Below are positions 26,677-35,842 of a DNA stretch of 64,000 nt, in pieces. Source of the DNA: Stenotrophomonas maltophilia (GTDB lineage Bacteria; Pseudomonadota; Gammaproteobacteria; Xanthomonadales; Xanthomonadaceae); contig NZ_CP037858.1 in assembly GCF_006974125.1 (NCBI RefSeq), positions 4,092,001-4,156,000 on the forward strand, in the 5' to 3' direction. A program made the position numbers and the translations under genes. The notes below the pieces were generated by a model. That model worked only from the letters and a program-made list of their open reading frames with translations. It was not told the origin of the DNA and did not search any database. Position 1 is the first letter of the stretch. Each line of letters opens with the position of its first letter.

Positions 26677-27381
26677 ATGCCCATCCATGACTGGCCCGAA
26701 CAGGAACGCCCCCGCGAGAAGTTGATCGCGCGGGGGCCCACGGCACTTTCCGACGCCGAACTGCTGGCGCTGTTTCTCGGCTCCGGGTTCGGTGGCCGCG
26801 ATGCCGTGCAGACCGCGCGCGACCTGCTGCAGGCGCACGGCCCGTTGCGGGTGCTGCTCGACCGCCCCGCCGCTGAACTGGCCCGCCTGCCCGGGCTCGG
26901 CCCGGCACGCAGCTGCACGCTTGCTGCCGGGCTGGAACTGGCCCATCGCTATCTGGCGGCCGAGCTGGAGCACGGCGAGGCGGTAGGCAACAACCCGACG
27001 GCGGTCGGCCGCTACCTGCAGCACCGGCTGCGTGGCCAGGCCCGCGAGGTCTTCATGGCCCTGTTCCTGGACAACCGCCACCGCCTGATCGCCTGTGAAG
27101 AGCTGTTCCACGGCACCATCAACGCCGCCCCGGTCTACCCCCGCGAAGTGGTGCGCCGCGCCCTGCTGCACAACGCGGCGGCGGTGATCCTCAGCCACAA
27201 CCACCCTTCCGGCGACCCGGAACCCTCCAGCGCCGATACCCGCATCACCGACGAACTGCAGCAGGCGCTGGCAATGGTGGACGTGCGCCTGCTGGACCAC
27301 TTCGTGGTCGGCGAGGGCCGTCCCGTTTCGTTTGCTGAACGAGGCCTGCTGGCCCAACTCCAGCCCCGCCTGTTCGGCTGA
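26677..27381 (+). CDS. radC: RadC family JAB-domain protein
   Basis: A 234-residue protein with an N-terminal UPF0758 helix-hairpin-helix part ([26 protein letters not shown]) and a C-terminal JAB/MPN domain with the metal motif [11 protein letters not shown]. Despite the name, the family has no proven role in repair of radiation damage; the fold suggests a metallo-isopeptidase or DNA-associated protein. It lies just upstream of argS on the same strand. Confidence 0.93.
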   Translation: MPIHDWPEQERPREKLIARGPTALSDAELLALFLGSGFGGRDAVQTARDLLQAHGPLRVLLDRPAAELARLPGLGPARSCTLAAGLELAHRYLAAELEHGEAVGNNPTAVGRYLQHRLRGQAREVFMALFLDNRHRLIACEELFHGTINAAPVYPREVVRRALLHNAAAVILSHNHPSGDPEPSSADTRITDELQQALAMVDVRLLDHFVVGEGRPVSFAERGLLAQLQPRLFG

Positions 27382-27494
27382 GCGCGGCCCCGCAAGGGCC
27401 ATCGGCCGCCCCCACTGGCATGTTCTGGTCAGCGTAGGCGCGGGTATCTGCGCTAAAATGGGCGATTCCGCCGCTCATTCTCACAGCAGGCCTC

Positions 27495-29183
27495 GTGAAA
27501 AATCTCCTCCGCGCCCTGATCAGCCAAGGCATCGAAGCCTTGCGCGCCAATGGCACCCTGCCCGCCGACTCCCTGCCGCCGGACTTCGTGGTCGAGCGCC
27601 CGAAGACCCGTGACCACGGCGACTTCGCCACCAACGCCGCGATGCTGCTGGCCAAGGCCGCGCGCAGCAATCCGCGCGCACTGGCGCAGGCGCTGGTCGA
27701 GGCGCTGCCGCGCAGCGAGGACGTCAGCAAGGTCGAGATCGCTGGCCCGGGCTTCATCAACTTCCACCTGGCTCCGGCCGCGTACCAGCGCGAAGCCGCT
27801 TCGGTCATCAAGGAAGCGCACGACTACGGCCGCAACCTGTCCGGCAATGGCCGCACGGTGGGCGTGGAGTACGTGTCGGCCAACCCGACCGGCCCGCTGC
27901 ATGTCGGTCATGGCCGCGCGGCGGCGATCGGCGACTGCGTGGCACGCGTGCTCGATGCGAACGGCTGGAACGCCAAGCGCGAGTTCTACTACAACGACGC
28001 CGGCGTGCAGATCGAGAACCTGGCGCTGTCCACCCAGGCGCGGATCAAGGGCATCGCGCCGGACCAGGACGGCTGGCCGGAAGGTGGCTACCGCGGTGAA
28101 TACATCGCCGACGTCGCCCGCGCCTACATGGCCGGCGCCAGCGTCGACCTGGAAGGCGGCACCGTGGTCGGCGCCAAGGACCCGGACGACATGCAGGCGA
28201 TCCGTCGCTTCGCCGTGGCCTACCTGCGCAACGAGCAGAACCTGGACCTGGCCGCGTTCGGCGTCGACTTCGACATCTACTTCCTGGAAAGCTCGCTGTA
28301 CGCCGACGGCAAGGTTGCTGAAGCGGTCGCCAAGCTGCAGGCCTCGGGCCACACCTACGAGGAAGGTGGCGCGCTGTGGCTGCGCAGCACCGACTTCGGT
28401 GACGACAAGGACCGCGTGATGCGCAAGTCCGACGGCACCTTCACCTACTTCGTGCCGGACGTGGCCTACCACCTGTCCAAGTGGCAGCGTGGCTACGAGC
28501 GCGCGATCACCGAGCTGGGCGCGGACCACCACGGCTCGCTGGCGCGCGTGCGCGCCGGCCTGCAGGCGATGGAAGTGGGCATCCCCCAGGGCTGGCCGGA
28601 ATACGTGCTGCACCAGATGGTCACCGTCATGCGCGGCGGCGAGGAAGTGAAGCTGTCCAAGCGTGCCGGCAGCTACTTCACCCTGCGCGACCTGATCGAG
28701 GAAGCCGGCCGCGATGCGACCCGCTGGTTCCTGATCGCGCGCAAGCCCGATTCGCAGCTGACCTTCGACATCGACCTGGCCCGCCAGCAGAGCAACGACA
28801 ACCCGGTGTTCTACGTGCAGTACGCGCATGCCCGCGTCTGCAGCCTGCTGCGCCAGGCGCAGGAGAAGGGCCTGGTGTACGAACAGGGCAACGGCCTGGC
28901 CAACCTCGGCCGCCTGGCCGACGACGCTTCGCTGCTGCTGATGAACGAGATCTCGCGGTACCCGGAAGTGGTGGAGGCGGCCGGCGTGGCGCTGGAACCG
29001 CATCTGGTGGCGCAGTACCTGCGTGAATTGGCGCACGCGTTCCACACGTGGTATCACGGGACGCCGGTGCTGGTGGAAGATGCCGCCGATCGCAACGCCA
29101 AACTGACCCTGGCCTGCGCCGCGCGCCAGGTGCTGGCCAACGGCCTCGAACTCCTGGGCGTCAGCGCCCCGGAAAAAATGTAA
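27495..29183 (+). CDS. argS: Arginine-tRNA ligase
   Basis: Class I synthetase of 562 residues from GTG 27495. HIGH motif: [15 protein letters not shown]; the second motif is VKLSKRAG, the usual degenerate KMSK of arginyl enzymes. The N-terminal Add-1 domain and the C-terminal DALR helix bundle are both complete. A possible -10 box TAAAAT lies at 27454-27459, about 35 bases upstream. The SPOR-domain gene follows after 21 bases, probably in one transcript. Confidence 0.96.
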   Translation: MKNLLRALISQGIEALRANGTLPADSLPPDFVVERPKTRDHGDFATNAAMLLAKAARSNPRALAQALVEALPRSEDVSKVEIAGPGFINFHLAPAAYQREAASVIKEAHDYGRNLSGNGRTVGVEYVSANPTGPLHVGHGRAAAIGDCVARVLDANGWNAKREFYYNDAGVQIENLALSTQARIKGIAPDQDGWPEGGYRGEYIADVARAYMAGASVDLEGGTVVGAKDPDDMQAIRRFAVAYLRNEQNLDLAAFGVDFDIYFLESSLYADGKVAEAVAKLQASGHTYEEGGALWLRSTDFGDDKDRVMRKSDGTFTYFVPDVAYHLSKWQRGYERAITELGADHHGSLARVRAGLQAMEVGIPQGWPEYVLHQMVTVMRGGEEVKLSKRAGSYFTLRDLIEEAGRDATRWFLIARKPDSQLTFDIDLARQQSNDNPVFYVQYAHARVCSLLRQAQEKGLVYEQGNGLANLGRLADDASLLLMNEISRYPEVVEAAGVALEPHLVAQYLRELAHAFHTWYHGTPVLVEDAADRNAKLTLACAARQVLANGLELLGVSAPEKM

Positions 29184-29204
29184 GCATCAGGAGACGCAGT
29201 ACAC

Positions 29205-30101
29205 ATGGCAGCACGACGCGGCAAAAACCAGGCACGACGCAACAGCAGCAGCCAGGGCACACCCGGATGGGTGTGGCTGGTCGCTGGCGTGGCGATTGCG
29301 GCCGTGGTGTTCCTGGCGGCGCCGAACCTGTTCAAGGGCGAAGGCGATGGCTTCCTGCGCGCCGGTCCACAGCCGAACCCGAACGCGCAGCCGGCCCCGG
29401 TCGCTGATGCCGACAGCGATGTCGGCACCCAGCCGGCCGCGCAGCCGGCCACGCCGAAGCCGGCCGAACCGGAAAAGCCGGCCGCCACCCAGTACGACTT
29501 CTACACCCTGCTGCCGGGCAAGGAAGTCGAGATGTCCGATGCCGAATTGGCCGCCAGCGCACGTGCCGAAGACCAGCGCCGGGCCAAGGCCGAAGCGCAG
29601 CGCGCGCAGGCGGCACTGGAGGGCAAGCCGGTTCCGGCCGCAACCGCTGCGCCGGCACCGACGGCCACCGCCAGCGTGGCCAGCACCGCGCAGGTGACCG
29701 CCACCAGCCGTCCGCTGCCGGCACCGCTGAGTGAACGTCCTGCCGCGGCAACGCCGTCGGCCAGCACGGCCCCGACCTCGACCAGCACCGCCGCCGCCAC
29801 TCCGGCGGCGCGCGCGGAAACGGCACCGGCAACGGCGGGCACCGCTGCCGCACCGGCGGCCACCGACAATGCCCGCTACATCCTGCAGGCAGGCGCCTTC
29901 GGTGCCTCCGGCGATGCCGAAGCGACCAAGGCCAAGCTGGCGATGATGGGACTTGCGGCTCGCGTGGAATCAGCACAGATCAACGGCAAGACCGTATACC
30001 GCGTGCGCATGGGGCCGTATGGCAGCGCCGGCGAACTGTCCGAAGCCAAGCAGAAGCTGGATGGCACTGGCCTGCAGGCGATGGCGATCAAGGCACAGTG
30101 A
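29205..30101 (+). CDS. SPOR-domain membrane protein (FtsN/DedD-like)
   Basis: A 298-residue bitopic protein: a basic cytoplasmic tail, one membrane span at about residues 24-44 (WVWLVAGVAIAAVVFLAA), a long Ala/Pro/Thr-rich periplasmic linker, and a C-terminal SPOR domain (YILQAGAFG, YRVRMGPYGSAGELSEAKQK). SPOR domains bind denuded glycan at the division septum. Position directly after argS is conserved for FtsN-like genes in several gammaproteobacteria, so a role in cell division is likely. It ends at a strong terminator. Confidence 0.85.
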   Translation: MAARRGKNQARRNSSSQGTPGWVWLVAGVAIAAVVFLAAPNLFKGEGDGFLRAGPQPNPNAQPAPVADADSDVGTQPAAQPATPKPAEPEKPAATQYDFYTLLPGKEVEMSDAELAASARAEDQRRAKAEAQRAQAALEGKPVPAATAAPAPTATASVASTAQVTATSRPLPAPLSERPAAATPSASTAPTSTSTAAATPAARAETAPATAGTAAAPAATDNARYILQAGAFGASGDAEATKAKLAMMGLAARVESAQINGKTVYRVRMGPYGSAGELSEAKQKLDGTGLQAMAIKAQ

Positions 30102-30120
30102 CCTGTCGGGTCTGAATGGA

Positions 30121-30149
30121 AAAAGCCGGGCATTGCCCGGCTTTTTTTT
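30121..30149 (+). terminator. Rho-independent terminator of argS-SPOR unit
   Basis: A GC-rich 10-11 bp stem (AAAGCCGGGC / GCCCGGCTTT) with a 3-base loop is followed by a run of eight T. Confidence 0.92.
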
Positions 30150-30173
30150 GCGTTGGTGAAGGCGAGAGCAGCA

Positions 30174-30196
30174 GTCGAGCATGGGCTCGGCTCTAC
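30174..30196 (-). repeat. SMAG-type REP palindrome
   Basis: Minus-strand GTAG followed by an AGCCGAGC / GCTCG(A) stem-loop, between the terminator and the SDR gene. Confidence 0.8.
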
Positions 30197-30213
30197 AGGA
30201 CGCACGGTACAGG

Positions 30214-30966
30214 TCAGCCTTCGCGGGCAACCTGGAAGCCGGCAAACGACTGGCTGACCGGCATCAGTTCCAGGCGATTGATGTTCAGGTGCGGCGGCAG
30301 GCTGGCCACCCAGAAGATCTGCTCGGCGATGTCCTCTGCGGTCATCGGGTTGGCGCCGGTATAGAGCTTGTCCGACGCAGCCTGGTCGCCATGGGTACGC
30401 ACCACGGTGAACTCGGTTTCGGCCATGCCCGGCTCGATCGTGGTCACGCGCACGCCGGTGCCGTGCAGGTCCGAACGCAGGCCCAGCGAGAACTGGCTGA
30501 CGAAGGCCTTGGTGCCACCGTAGGCGTTGCCACCCGGGTACGGGTAGACGCCGGCCACCGACGAAATGTTGATGATCGCGCCCTTGCGCTCCACCAGCTG
30601 CGGCAGCAGGTGGTGGGTCAGGGTCACCAGCGCGGTGATGTTGGTGTCGATCATCGTGGTCCAGTCCGACAACCTGGCGCTCTGTGCCGGCGCGGTGCCC
30701 TGCGCCAGGCCGGCGTTGTTGACCAGCAGATCGATCTCGCCGAAGGCCGGCGGCAGTGCCAGCAGCGCCGCTTCCATCGCAATCGGATCACGGATGTCGA
30801 AGGCGGCGGCATGCACCACGTCCTTGCCGTAGCGCTCGACCAGCGGCTGCAGGCGTTCACTGCGGCGGCCGGTGGCGATCACCTTCCAGCCCGCCTGGGC
30901 GAAGCGGTGGACGGCGGCGGCGCCGAAGCCGGACGTGGCGCCGGTAATCAGGACAGTGCGGGTCAT
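30214..30966 (-). CDS. SDR-family NADP-dependent dehydrogenase (YdfG-like)
   Basis: A 250-residue short-chain dehydrogenase from ATG 30966. Nucleotide-binding TGATSGFG is at the N-terminus, NNAGLAQG in the middle, and the catalytic Ser-Tyr-Lys set as INISSVAG and YGGTKAF (YxxxK). It best fits the YdfG group, which oxidises L-allo-threonine and 3-hydroxy acids and reduces malonic semialdehyde. A longer frame to 31092 crosses the promoter of yehS and is rejected. Confidence 0.88.
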   Translation of the reverse strand: MTRTVLITGATSGFGAAAVHRFAQAGWKVIATGRRSERLQPLVERYGKDVVHAAAFDIRDPIAMEAALLALPPAFGEIDLLVNNAGLAQGTAPAQSARLSDWTTMIDTNITALVTLTHHLLPQLVERKGAIINISSVAGVYPYPGGNAYGGTKAFVSQFSLGLRSDLHGTGVRVTTIEPGMAETEFTVVRTHGDQAASDKLYTGANPMTAEDIAEQIFWVASLPPHLNINRLELMPVSQSFAGFQVAREG

Positions 30967-31069
30967 CAGGCAACTCCAGGGGGAAAACCAGACCCCCATT
31001 CTGGCACCGTCGGCCGGGGGTTGCGTTGCCTGATCGGCCAGATCCGGCCCCGCCTGCCGGGGTGACCGG

Positions 31070-31075
31070 TACAAT
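31070..31075 (+). promoter_or_regulatory. -10 box placed for a leaderless yehS transcript
   Basis: TACAAT is followed by six bases and then the ATG at 31082, so a transcript would start at or very near the start codon. No clear -35 box and no Shine-Dalgarno sequence are present. Confidence 0.5.
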
Positions 31076-31081
31076 TGGGCC

Positions 31082-31549
31082 ATGATCAACAATGATGTCC
31101 TGCGCAGCGTGCGCTACTCCCTGGACCTGGGCGACCACCACGTGGTGACCCTGTGCCAGATGGCCGACCCGGCCTTCGCCGTGGATCCCGAACAGGTGAA
31201 GGCCTGGCTGCGCCGCGAGGACGAAGCCGGTTTCGAAGCGATGAGCGACAGCGCGCTGGCGCACTTCCTCGACGGCCTGATCGTGCACCTGCGCGGTCGC
31301 GACGAGAGCCAGCCGCAGCGTGCGGTGGAAACCCGCATCGACAACAACCTGGTGCTGAAGAAGCTGCGCGTGGCGTTCCAGCTGCGCGACGTCGATCTGA
31401 TGGAGATCTTCGCCAGCGCCGGTTTCAACGTCTCCAAGTCGGAAGTCGGCGCGCTGTTCCGCCAGCCCGGGCACACCAACTACCGGCGTTGCCTGGACCA
31501 GATGCTGCGCAACTTCCTCAAGGGCCTGAGCCTGCGCCTGCGCGGCTGA
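31082..31549 (+). CDS. yehS: DUF1456 family protein YehS
   Basis: A 155-residue cytosolic protein with two DUF1456 repeats, one beginning MINNDVLRSVRYSLDLGD and the other RIDNNLVLKKLRVAFQLRDV. Each repeat is a small helical unit found in YehS; the molecular function is unknown. The 3' end overlaps the convergent LysR gene by 32 bases. The upstream region suggests leaderless expression. Confidence 0.9.
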   Translation: MINNDVLRSVRYSLDLGDHHVVTLCQMADPAFAVDPEQVKAWLRREDEAGFEAMSDSALAHFLDGLIVHLRGRDESQPQRAVETRIDNNLVLKKLRVAFQLRDVDLMEIFASAGFNVSKSEVGALFRQPGHTNYRRCLDQMLRNFLKGLSLRLRG

Positions 31550-32405
31550 GCACGGCGTCCACGAACGCCCGTGCCGCGGGCGTCGGCAGCCGTTGCCAGA
31601 CCAGGTGCACGCGGCGGGTCGGGGTCGGCTGCAGCGGAATCCGTACCACGCCTTCAAAGCCTTCGGCGATCAACGCCGGCACGATGCCGACCGCCAGCCC
31701 ATGGCGGACGAAGCGCTCGACCAGTTCCATCAGATTGACCTCGAAGCGTACCGTGTGCGGCAGGCCGGCAGCAGCGAACGCATCGTCGGTCTGCCGCCGC
31801 GCACCGGTACCGCGCGGGAAGTCGACCAGCGCTTCATCCTGCAGCGTGGTCAAAGGCAACCGTTTGCGCCGGGCCAGCCGATGCGAGGGGGCCAGTACCG
31901 CCACCAGGTCTTCTTCCTGCAGCATCCTGTGGCAGACCCCGTCCAGCGCCGCAGAGGGCGCCAACCCCACCAGTGCCACGTCCAGTTCGCGCGACTGCAC
32001 CTGTGCGATCAGGTCCTCGCTCTTGTCCACCCGCAACTGGAATTCCACCTGGGGATGCACCTGCTGGAAGGCGGCCAGCATCGCCACCACGTCAATGCCG
32101 GTCAGCGAGGAAATCTGCCCGATCGCCAGCAGCCCGCGCACCTCGCCGCTCACCGCCGCCACGTCGGCGCGCAGGTGGCGCAGGCTGGCCAGCACCTGGC
32201 GTGCGTGCACCAGCAGCGCCTCACCGGCTGCCGTCGCCCGCACCTGCCGCGGCAGGCGTTCAAACAGCGGCGTGCCCAGTTCCTGCTCCAGGTAGGCAAT
32301 CTGGTGGCTGAGTGCGGACTGCACCACGTGGCAACGTTCTGCGGCACGGGTGAAATTGCCCTCCTCGGCAAGGGCAACGGCAAACTCGAGCTGCTTGAGG
32401 TTCAC
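31518..32405 (-). CDS. LysR-family transcriptional regulator
   Basis: A 295-residue regulator with the N-terminal winged helix (LKQLEFAVALAEEGNFTRAA, VVQSALSHQIAYLEQELG) and a substrate-binding C-terminal domain. It is divergent from the MFS transporter gene at 32504 with about 98 bases between the start codons, the usual arrangement for a LysR regulator controlling its neighbour. Its tail overlaps the end of yehS. Confidence 0.9.
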   Translation of the reverse strand: MNLKQLEFAVALAEEGNFTRAAERCHVVQSALSHQIAYLEQELGTPLFERLPRQVRATAAGEALLVHARQVLASLRHLRADVAAVSGEVRGLLAIGQISSLTGIDVVAMLAAFQQVHPQVEFQLRVDKSEDLIAQVQSRELDVALVGLAPSAALDGVCHRMLQEEDLVAVLAPSHRLARRKRLPLTTLQDEALVDFPRGTGARRQTDDAFAAAGLPHTVRFEVNLMELVERFVRHGLAVGIVPALIAEGFEGVVRIPLQPTPTRRVHLVWQRLPTPAARAFVDAVLSRAGAGSGP

Positions 32406-32503
32406 CGAACTATCTCGTTTCCAGATGGCAAGGATGATGATGATTCATTTCCATCATCACTGCAGCAGGCGGACACTGTGCAACCCGCATCCTGGACTGC
32501 CAC

Positions 32504-33697
32504 GTGAGCCCCACCCTTCCCCCTCTGCACCGCTGGCAGGTGCTGTTGATGTCGATCGCTACCGGCGTGGCGGTGGCCAGCAACTACTATGCGCAGCCAC
32601 TGCTGCACACCATCGCCGATGCCTTCGGCGTGCCATTCGGCCAGGTCGGCATGGTGGTCACCGCCGCGCAGCTGAGCTATGCCGCCGGACTGATCCTGCT
32701 GGTGCCGCTGGGAGACCTGTTCGAGCGCCGCCGCCTGATCGTGGTGATGAGCCTGCTGTCGGCGGGCGGGCTGGTGATCAGTGCCTGTGCGCCGTCGCTG
32801 ACCTGGTTGCTGGTCGGCACTGCGATCACCGGCCTGTTCTCGGTGGTGGCACAGGTGCTGGTGCCCTTCGCGGCCACCTTGGCTGCCCCCGAGCATCGCG
32901 GGCGCGTGGTCGGCACGCTGATGAGTGGCCTGCTGCTGGGGATCCTGCTGGCGCGCACCGTCGCTGGCCTGCTTTCCAGCCTGGGCGACTGGCGCCTGGT
33001 ATATGCGATCGCTGCCGGCACCCTGGTACTGACCGCATTGGCGCTGCAGCGCGGCCTGCCGCGTTTCCACCACAGCGCCGGCCTCGGTTACTTCGCACTG
33101 CTGCGCTCGATCGGCGTGCTGTTCGTGCAGGAACCGGTGCTGCGCCAGCGCACCCTGCTGGGCGCCTGCAGCTTCGCCATGTTCGCGATCTTCTGGACAC
33201 CGCTCGCCTTCCTGCTGGCACAGCCGCCCTACGCCTACAGCGACGCCACCATCGGCCTGTTCGGCCTGGTGGGCGCGGCCGGCACACTGGCCGCAGGCCT
33301 GGCCGGGCGCATGTCCGACCGTGGCCAGACCGGTCGCGCCACCGCCATCGCACTGCTGCTGTTGCTGCTGTCGTGGCTGCCGCTGGGGTTGTCCGCGCAC
33401 TCGCTGCTGGCACTGCTGGTGGGCGTGGTGGTGCTGGACCTGGCCGCGCAGCTGCTGCACGTCAGCAACCAGAACCTGATCTATGCGCTGCAACCGGCGG
33501 CACGCAATCGCCTCAATGCCGGCTATATGACCGGCTACTTCATCGGCGGTTCGCTGGGTTCGCTGCTCTCGGCACAGGTCTACCAGCGCTTCGGCTGGAC
33601 CGGCGTCTGCGTGGCCGGTGCTGCCGTGGCCGTGCTGGCGCTGCTGCTGTGGTTGCCCGGCGCGCTGCGTGCACGCCAGGCTTCGATGGCCGGTTAG
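32504..33697 (+). CDS. MFS transporter, probable drug or metabolite exporter
   Basis: A 397-residue inner-membrane protein from GTG 32504 with about 12 membrane spans. The motif GDLFERRRLIVVMSLLSAGG between spans 2 and 3 is the MFS signature loop; NYYAQPLLHTIADAFGV at the start is common to a YnfM-like exporter group. Divergence from a LysR gene suggests inducible expression. The stop codon overlaps the convergent porin-like gene (33694-33697). The substrate cannot be told. Confidence 0.85.
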   Translation: MSPTLPPLHRWQVLLMSIATGVAVASNYYAQPLLHTIADAFGVPFGQVGMVVTAAQLSYAAGLILLVPLGDLFERRRLIVVMSLLSAGGLVISACAPSLTWLLVGTAITGLFSVVAQVLVPFAATLAAPEHRGRVVGTLMSGLLLGILLARTVAGLLSSLGDWRLVYAIAAGTLVLTALALQRGLPRFHHSAGLGYFALLRSIGVLFVQEPVLRQRTLLGACSFAMFAIFWTPLAFLLAQPPYAYSDATIGLFGLVGAAGTLAAGLAGRMSDRGQTGRATAIALLLLLLSWLPLGLSAHSLLALLVGVVVLDLAAQLLHVSNQNLIYALQPAARNRLNAGYMTGYFIGGSLGSLLSAQVYQRFGWTGVCVAGAAVAVLALLLWLPGALRARQASMAG

Positions 33698-34392
33698 AAG
33701 CTGCCCTGCAGCGCCAGCTCCCATCGCCCACCGGCGTTGCCGGGGAACAGGCGCTTGGCTGCGTTGTCCGTGTCATGCACGGTGGCACGCAGCTCCCACG
33801 CCGGCGTCAGCGTGGCAATGGCACTGAGCTGGCCATGCAGGTAATCCGGCCCCTGCGCGGTGGCCAACCAGTACTGGCCCACCGCCGCTTCCAGACGGAA
33901 GCGCTCGTGCAGCGGCACACGCACACCGAGCTGGGCATAGGTACCACGATGGCCACCGGCCAGCGCATCGTTGGAGTGCGCGACCTGCAGCCAGGCGCGC
34001 TGCTTCCAGGTCAACGTGGTGTTGAGTTCGGTCCAGTCCAGCGCGCGGCCCGTGCCCGGATACAGGTAGCGCGTCAGGTTGGCGTCCAGCGTCCAGTCCG
34101 TGGCCAGCGCGCCCGACCAGCCTGCGACCAGATCGAATTCGCTGCGCGCGCCGTTGTCTGGCCTGAACGAAACGTTGGACCCCCACACGCTGGCGTACCA
34201 GCCCGATGCCACCGTGACCTTCGCGCCCGCCTGTACGGCCGGGTCGCCATCGCTCTGCGAGCTGCCACGCCACACGTAATCACTGGTCAACGCCATGCTG
34301 CCGCTCACCTGCGCCTGTGCCTGCGCACTGCCAATGCCGAGCAGCCCTGCCAGCGCGGCCACTACCGTCGCCATAGTCCCCTTGCTGTTCAC
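33694..34392 (-). CDS. TorF-family putative outer-membrane porin
   Basis: A 232-residue protein from GTG 34392 (ATG 34374 is an alternative with AAGGGGAC just before it). The signal peptide ends SAQAQAQ. The mature part starts VSGSMALTSDYVWRGSSQSD, the hallmark of TorF/Gcw_chp proteins, and consists of alternating strands ending in the aromatic residue Phe (LALQGSF), as for outer-membrane beta-barrels. Function in transport is inferred only. Confidence 0.85.
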   Translation of the reverse strand: MNSKGTMATVVAALAGLLGIGSAQAQAQVSGSMALTSDYVWRGSSQSDGDPAVQAGAKVTVASGWYASVWGSNVSFRPDNGARSEFDLVAGWSGALATDWTLDANLTRYLYPGTGRALDWTELNTTLTWKQRAWLQVAHSNDALAGGHRGTYAQLGVRVPLHERFRLEAAVGQYWLATAQGPDYLHGQLSAIATLTPAWELRATVHDTDNAAKRLFPGNAGGRWELALQGSF

Positions 34393-34570
34393 TGCACTGT
34401 TTTCCTCGTCGAAGGCGGTCTGACCGCCGGGACGGCAGTGTCGGGGGCGTAGCCGTAACGGATCGAGGGTGCTGCCCGGCCCGCAGCGCAAATTCGGCGT
34501 AAATCCGGCAGACCGGGGCCGGGAACCACCGGCGGGGTATCATGGCGCCTTGTTCAAAGGGACCAACTGC

Positions 34571-34960
34571 GTGGACGCCATCCTGACTCCGGTATCGATC
34601 GGCGAGCTGATCGACAAGATCACCATTCTCGAGATCAAGGCCGAGCGCATCGACGATGCCGCCAAGCTGGCCAACGTGCGCACCGAGCTGGATGGCCTGC
34701 TGCCGTTGCTGCAGCAGCAGCTGCAGGCACAGCCGGCACTGGCCGCGCTGAAGCAGCAGCTGAAGGCGATCAACGAGCGCATGTGGGACATCCAGGACCA
34801 GCTGCGCGACAAGGAAGCGGCCCAGGTGTTCGACGATGCATTCATCCAGCTGGCGCGCGGCGTCTACGGCACCAATGGCGAGCGCGTGCAGGTGAAGAAC
34901 GAGATCAACCGCGTGGCCGGTTCGGCACTGGTGGAAGAGAAGCAGTACCAGGGCGAGTAA
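34571..34960 (+). CDS. DUF6165 family protein
   Basis: A 129-residue protein from GTG 34571, with GGGA about nine bases upstream and a possible -10 box TATCAT at 34537-34542. It opens VDAILTPVSIGELIDKITIL, typical of a small conserved family found beside LPS or sugar genes in other bacteria; the rest is predicted to be mainly helical. The function is unknown. It converges on the broken LuxR-type regulator, with six bases between the stops. Confidence 0.75.
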   Translation: MDAILTPVSIGELIDKITILEIKAERIDDAAKLANVRTELDGLLPLLQQQLQAQPALAALKQQLKAINERMWDIQDQLRDKEAAQVFDDAFIQLARGVYGTNGERVQVKNEINRVAGSALVEEKQYQGE

Positions 34961-34966
34961 GACCGC

Positions 34967-35652
34967 TCATCCGCATTCGAGCAGATGCCGGATGCGGAAC
35001 AGTTCACTGTCACTTTGGATGCCCAGTTTTTCGTAGGCCGTGCGCTTCTGCGTGCTGACCGTACTGGCCGTGCGTCCGAAGCGCCGTGCGACCTCGCCGG
35101 TGGTGCAGCCCTGCAGAACCAGCCGCAGTACCTCGCGTTCGCGTCGGCTCAAGGGCGTGAGCACGGGCGCGGAGGGGCGCCGAAGCCGCGATCGGCTCAA
35201 CTGCGTGCGCACTTCCGGAGGGACGAAGCGGCCACCACGCGCCAGCACATCGACCGCACGCAGCAGCATTTCCGGCGTGGCGCACTTGGACAGGAATCCG
35301 CGCGCACCGGCCTGCATGGCCATGGTCACCGTGCTGGCGTTGCAGTGGGCAGACAGCACCAGCACTGGCAACAGCGGCCAGCGCTGCGACAACCGCCGCA
35401 GCAGGGCCAGGCCCTGCCCGGGGCCCCAGGGCGCCAGGGCGCCAGCACATCGATCAGCAACAGGTCGATGCAGCCCGGCTGACGATCCAGCAACGCAAGC
35501 AGCTCGGCTTCGTCGGCGAAGCTTCCGCACACCTGCATGCCGCCATGCTGGCGCAGCACCACCTCCACCCCCAGACGCAGCACGGGATGCGGCGCCAGCA
35601 TGGCCAGGCAGCGGGGCTGAGCGGGGGGCAGAGCGGGAACGACAGGCGGCAT
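34967..35652 (-). pseudogene. LuxR-type response regulator disrupted by an 8-bp tandem duplication
   Basis: The N-terminal part is read from ATG 35652 (MPPVVPALPPAQPRCLAMLA) through CGSFADEAELLALLDRQPG and LLLIDVLAPW, a receiver-like fold. The frame then changes and the rest continues as LALLRRLSQRWPLLPVLVLS to a complete LuxR helix-turn-helix (LTPLSRREREVLRLVLQGCT, TASTVSTQKRTAYEKLG). Removing one copy of the repeated 8-mer at 35428-35443 restores a single 225-residue frame. The receiver has APHP instead of the acidic pair, so it is probably a degenerate receiver even when intact. The gene lies next to ax21. Confidence 0.85.
35428..35443. repeat. 8-bp tandem duplication causing a frameshift
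   Basis: AGGGCGCC occurs twice in direct succession (35428-35435 and 35436-35443) in the regulator gene. One copy gives LLIDVLAPWGPGQGLALLR in one frame; two copies shift it. Confidence 0.9.
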
Positions 35653-35778
35653 CGTGCGGATCCGGCGGTACGAAGTACCCACCGTAGGCCGGCCCCGGGG
35701 ACAGCGGAATCCAATTTATTGCAACGCAGCAAGACGACCCGACCACGCTCAGCTGCGGTTTCGGGTCGCTACAACGCA

Positions 35779-35804
35779 ACAGGCCCGGCGTGGGCCGGGC
35801 CTGT
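35779..35804 (-). terminator. Hairpin downstream of ax21
   Basis: An 11-bp perfect stem (35779-35789 with 35794-35804) with a 4-base loop, about 40 bases beyond the ax21 stop. The following bases are not T-rich on the minus strand, so termination is likely but not certain. The rest of 35653-35842 holds no gene. Confidence 0.6.
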
Positions 35805-35842
35805 CGAGGCAACTTCAGCGCGCAGGCGCGCCGAGGAAGCAA

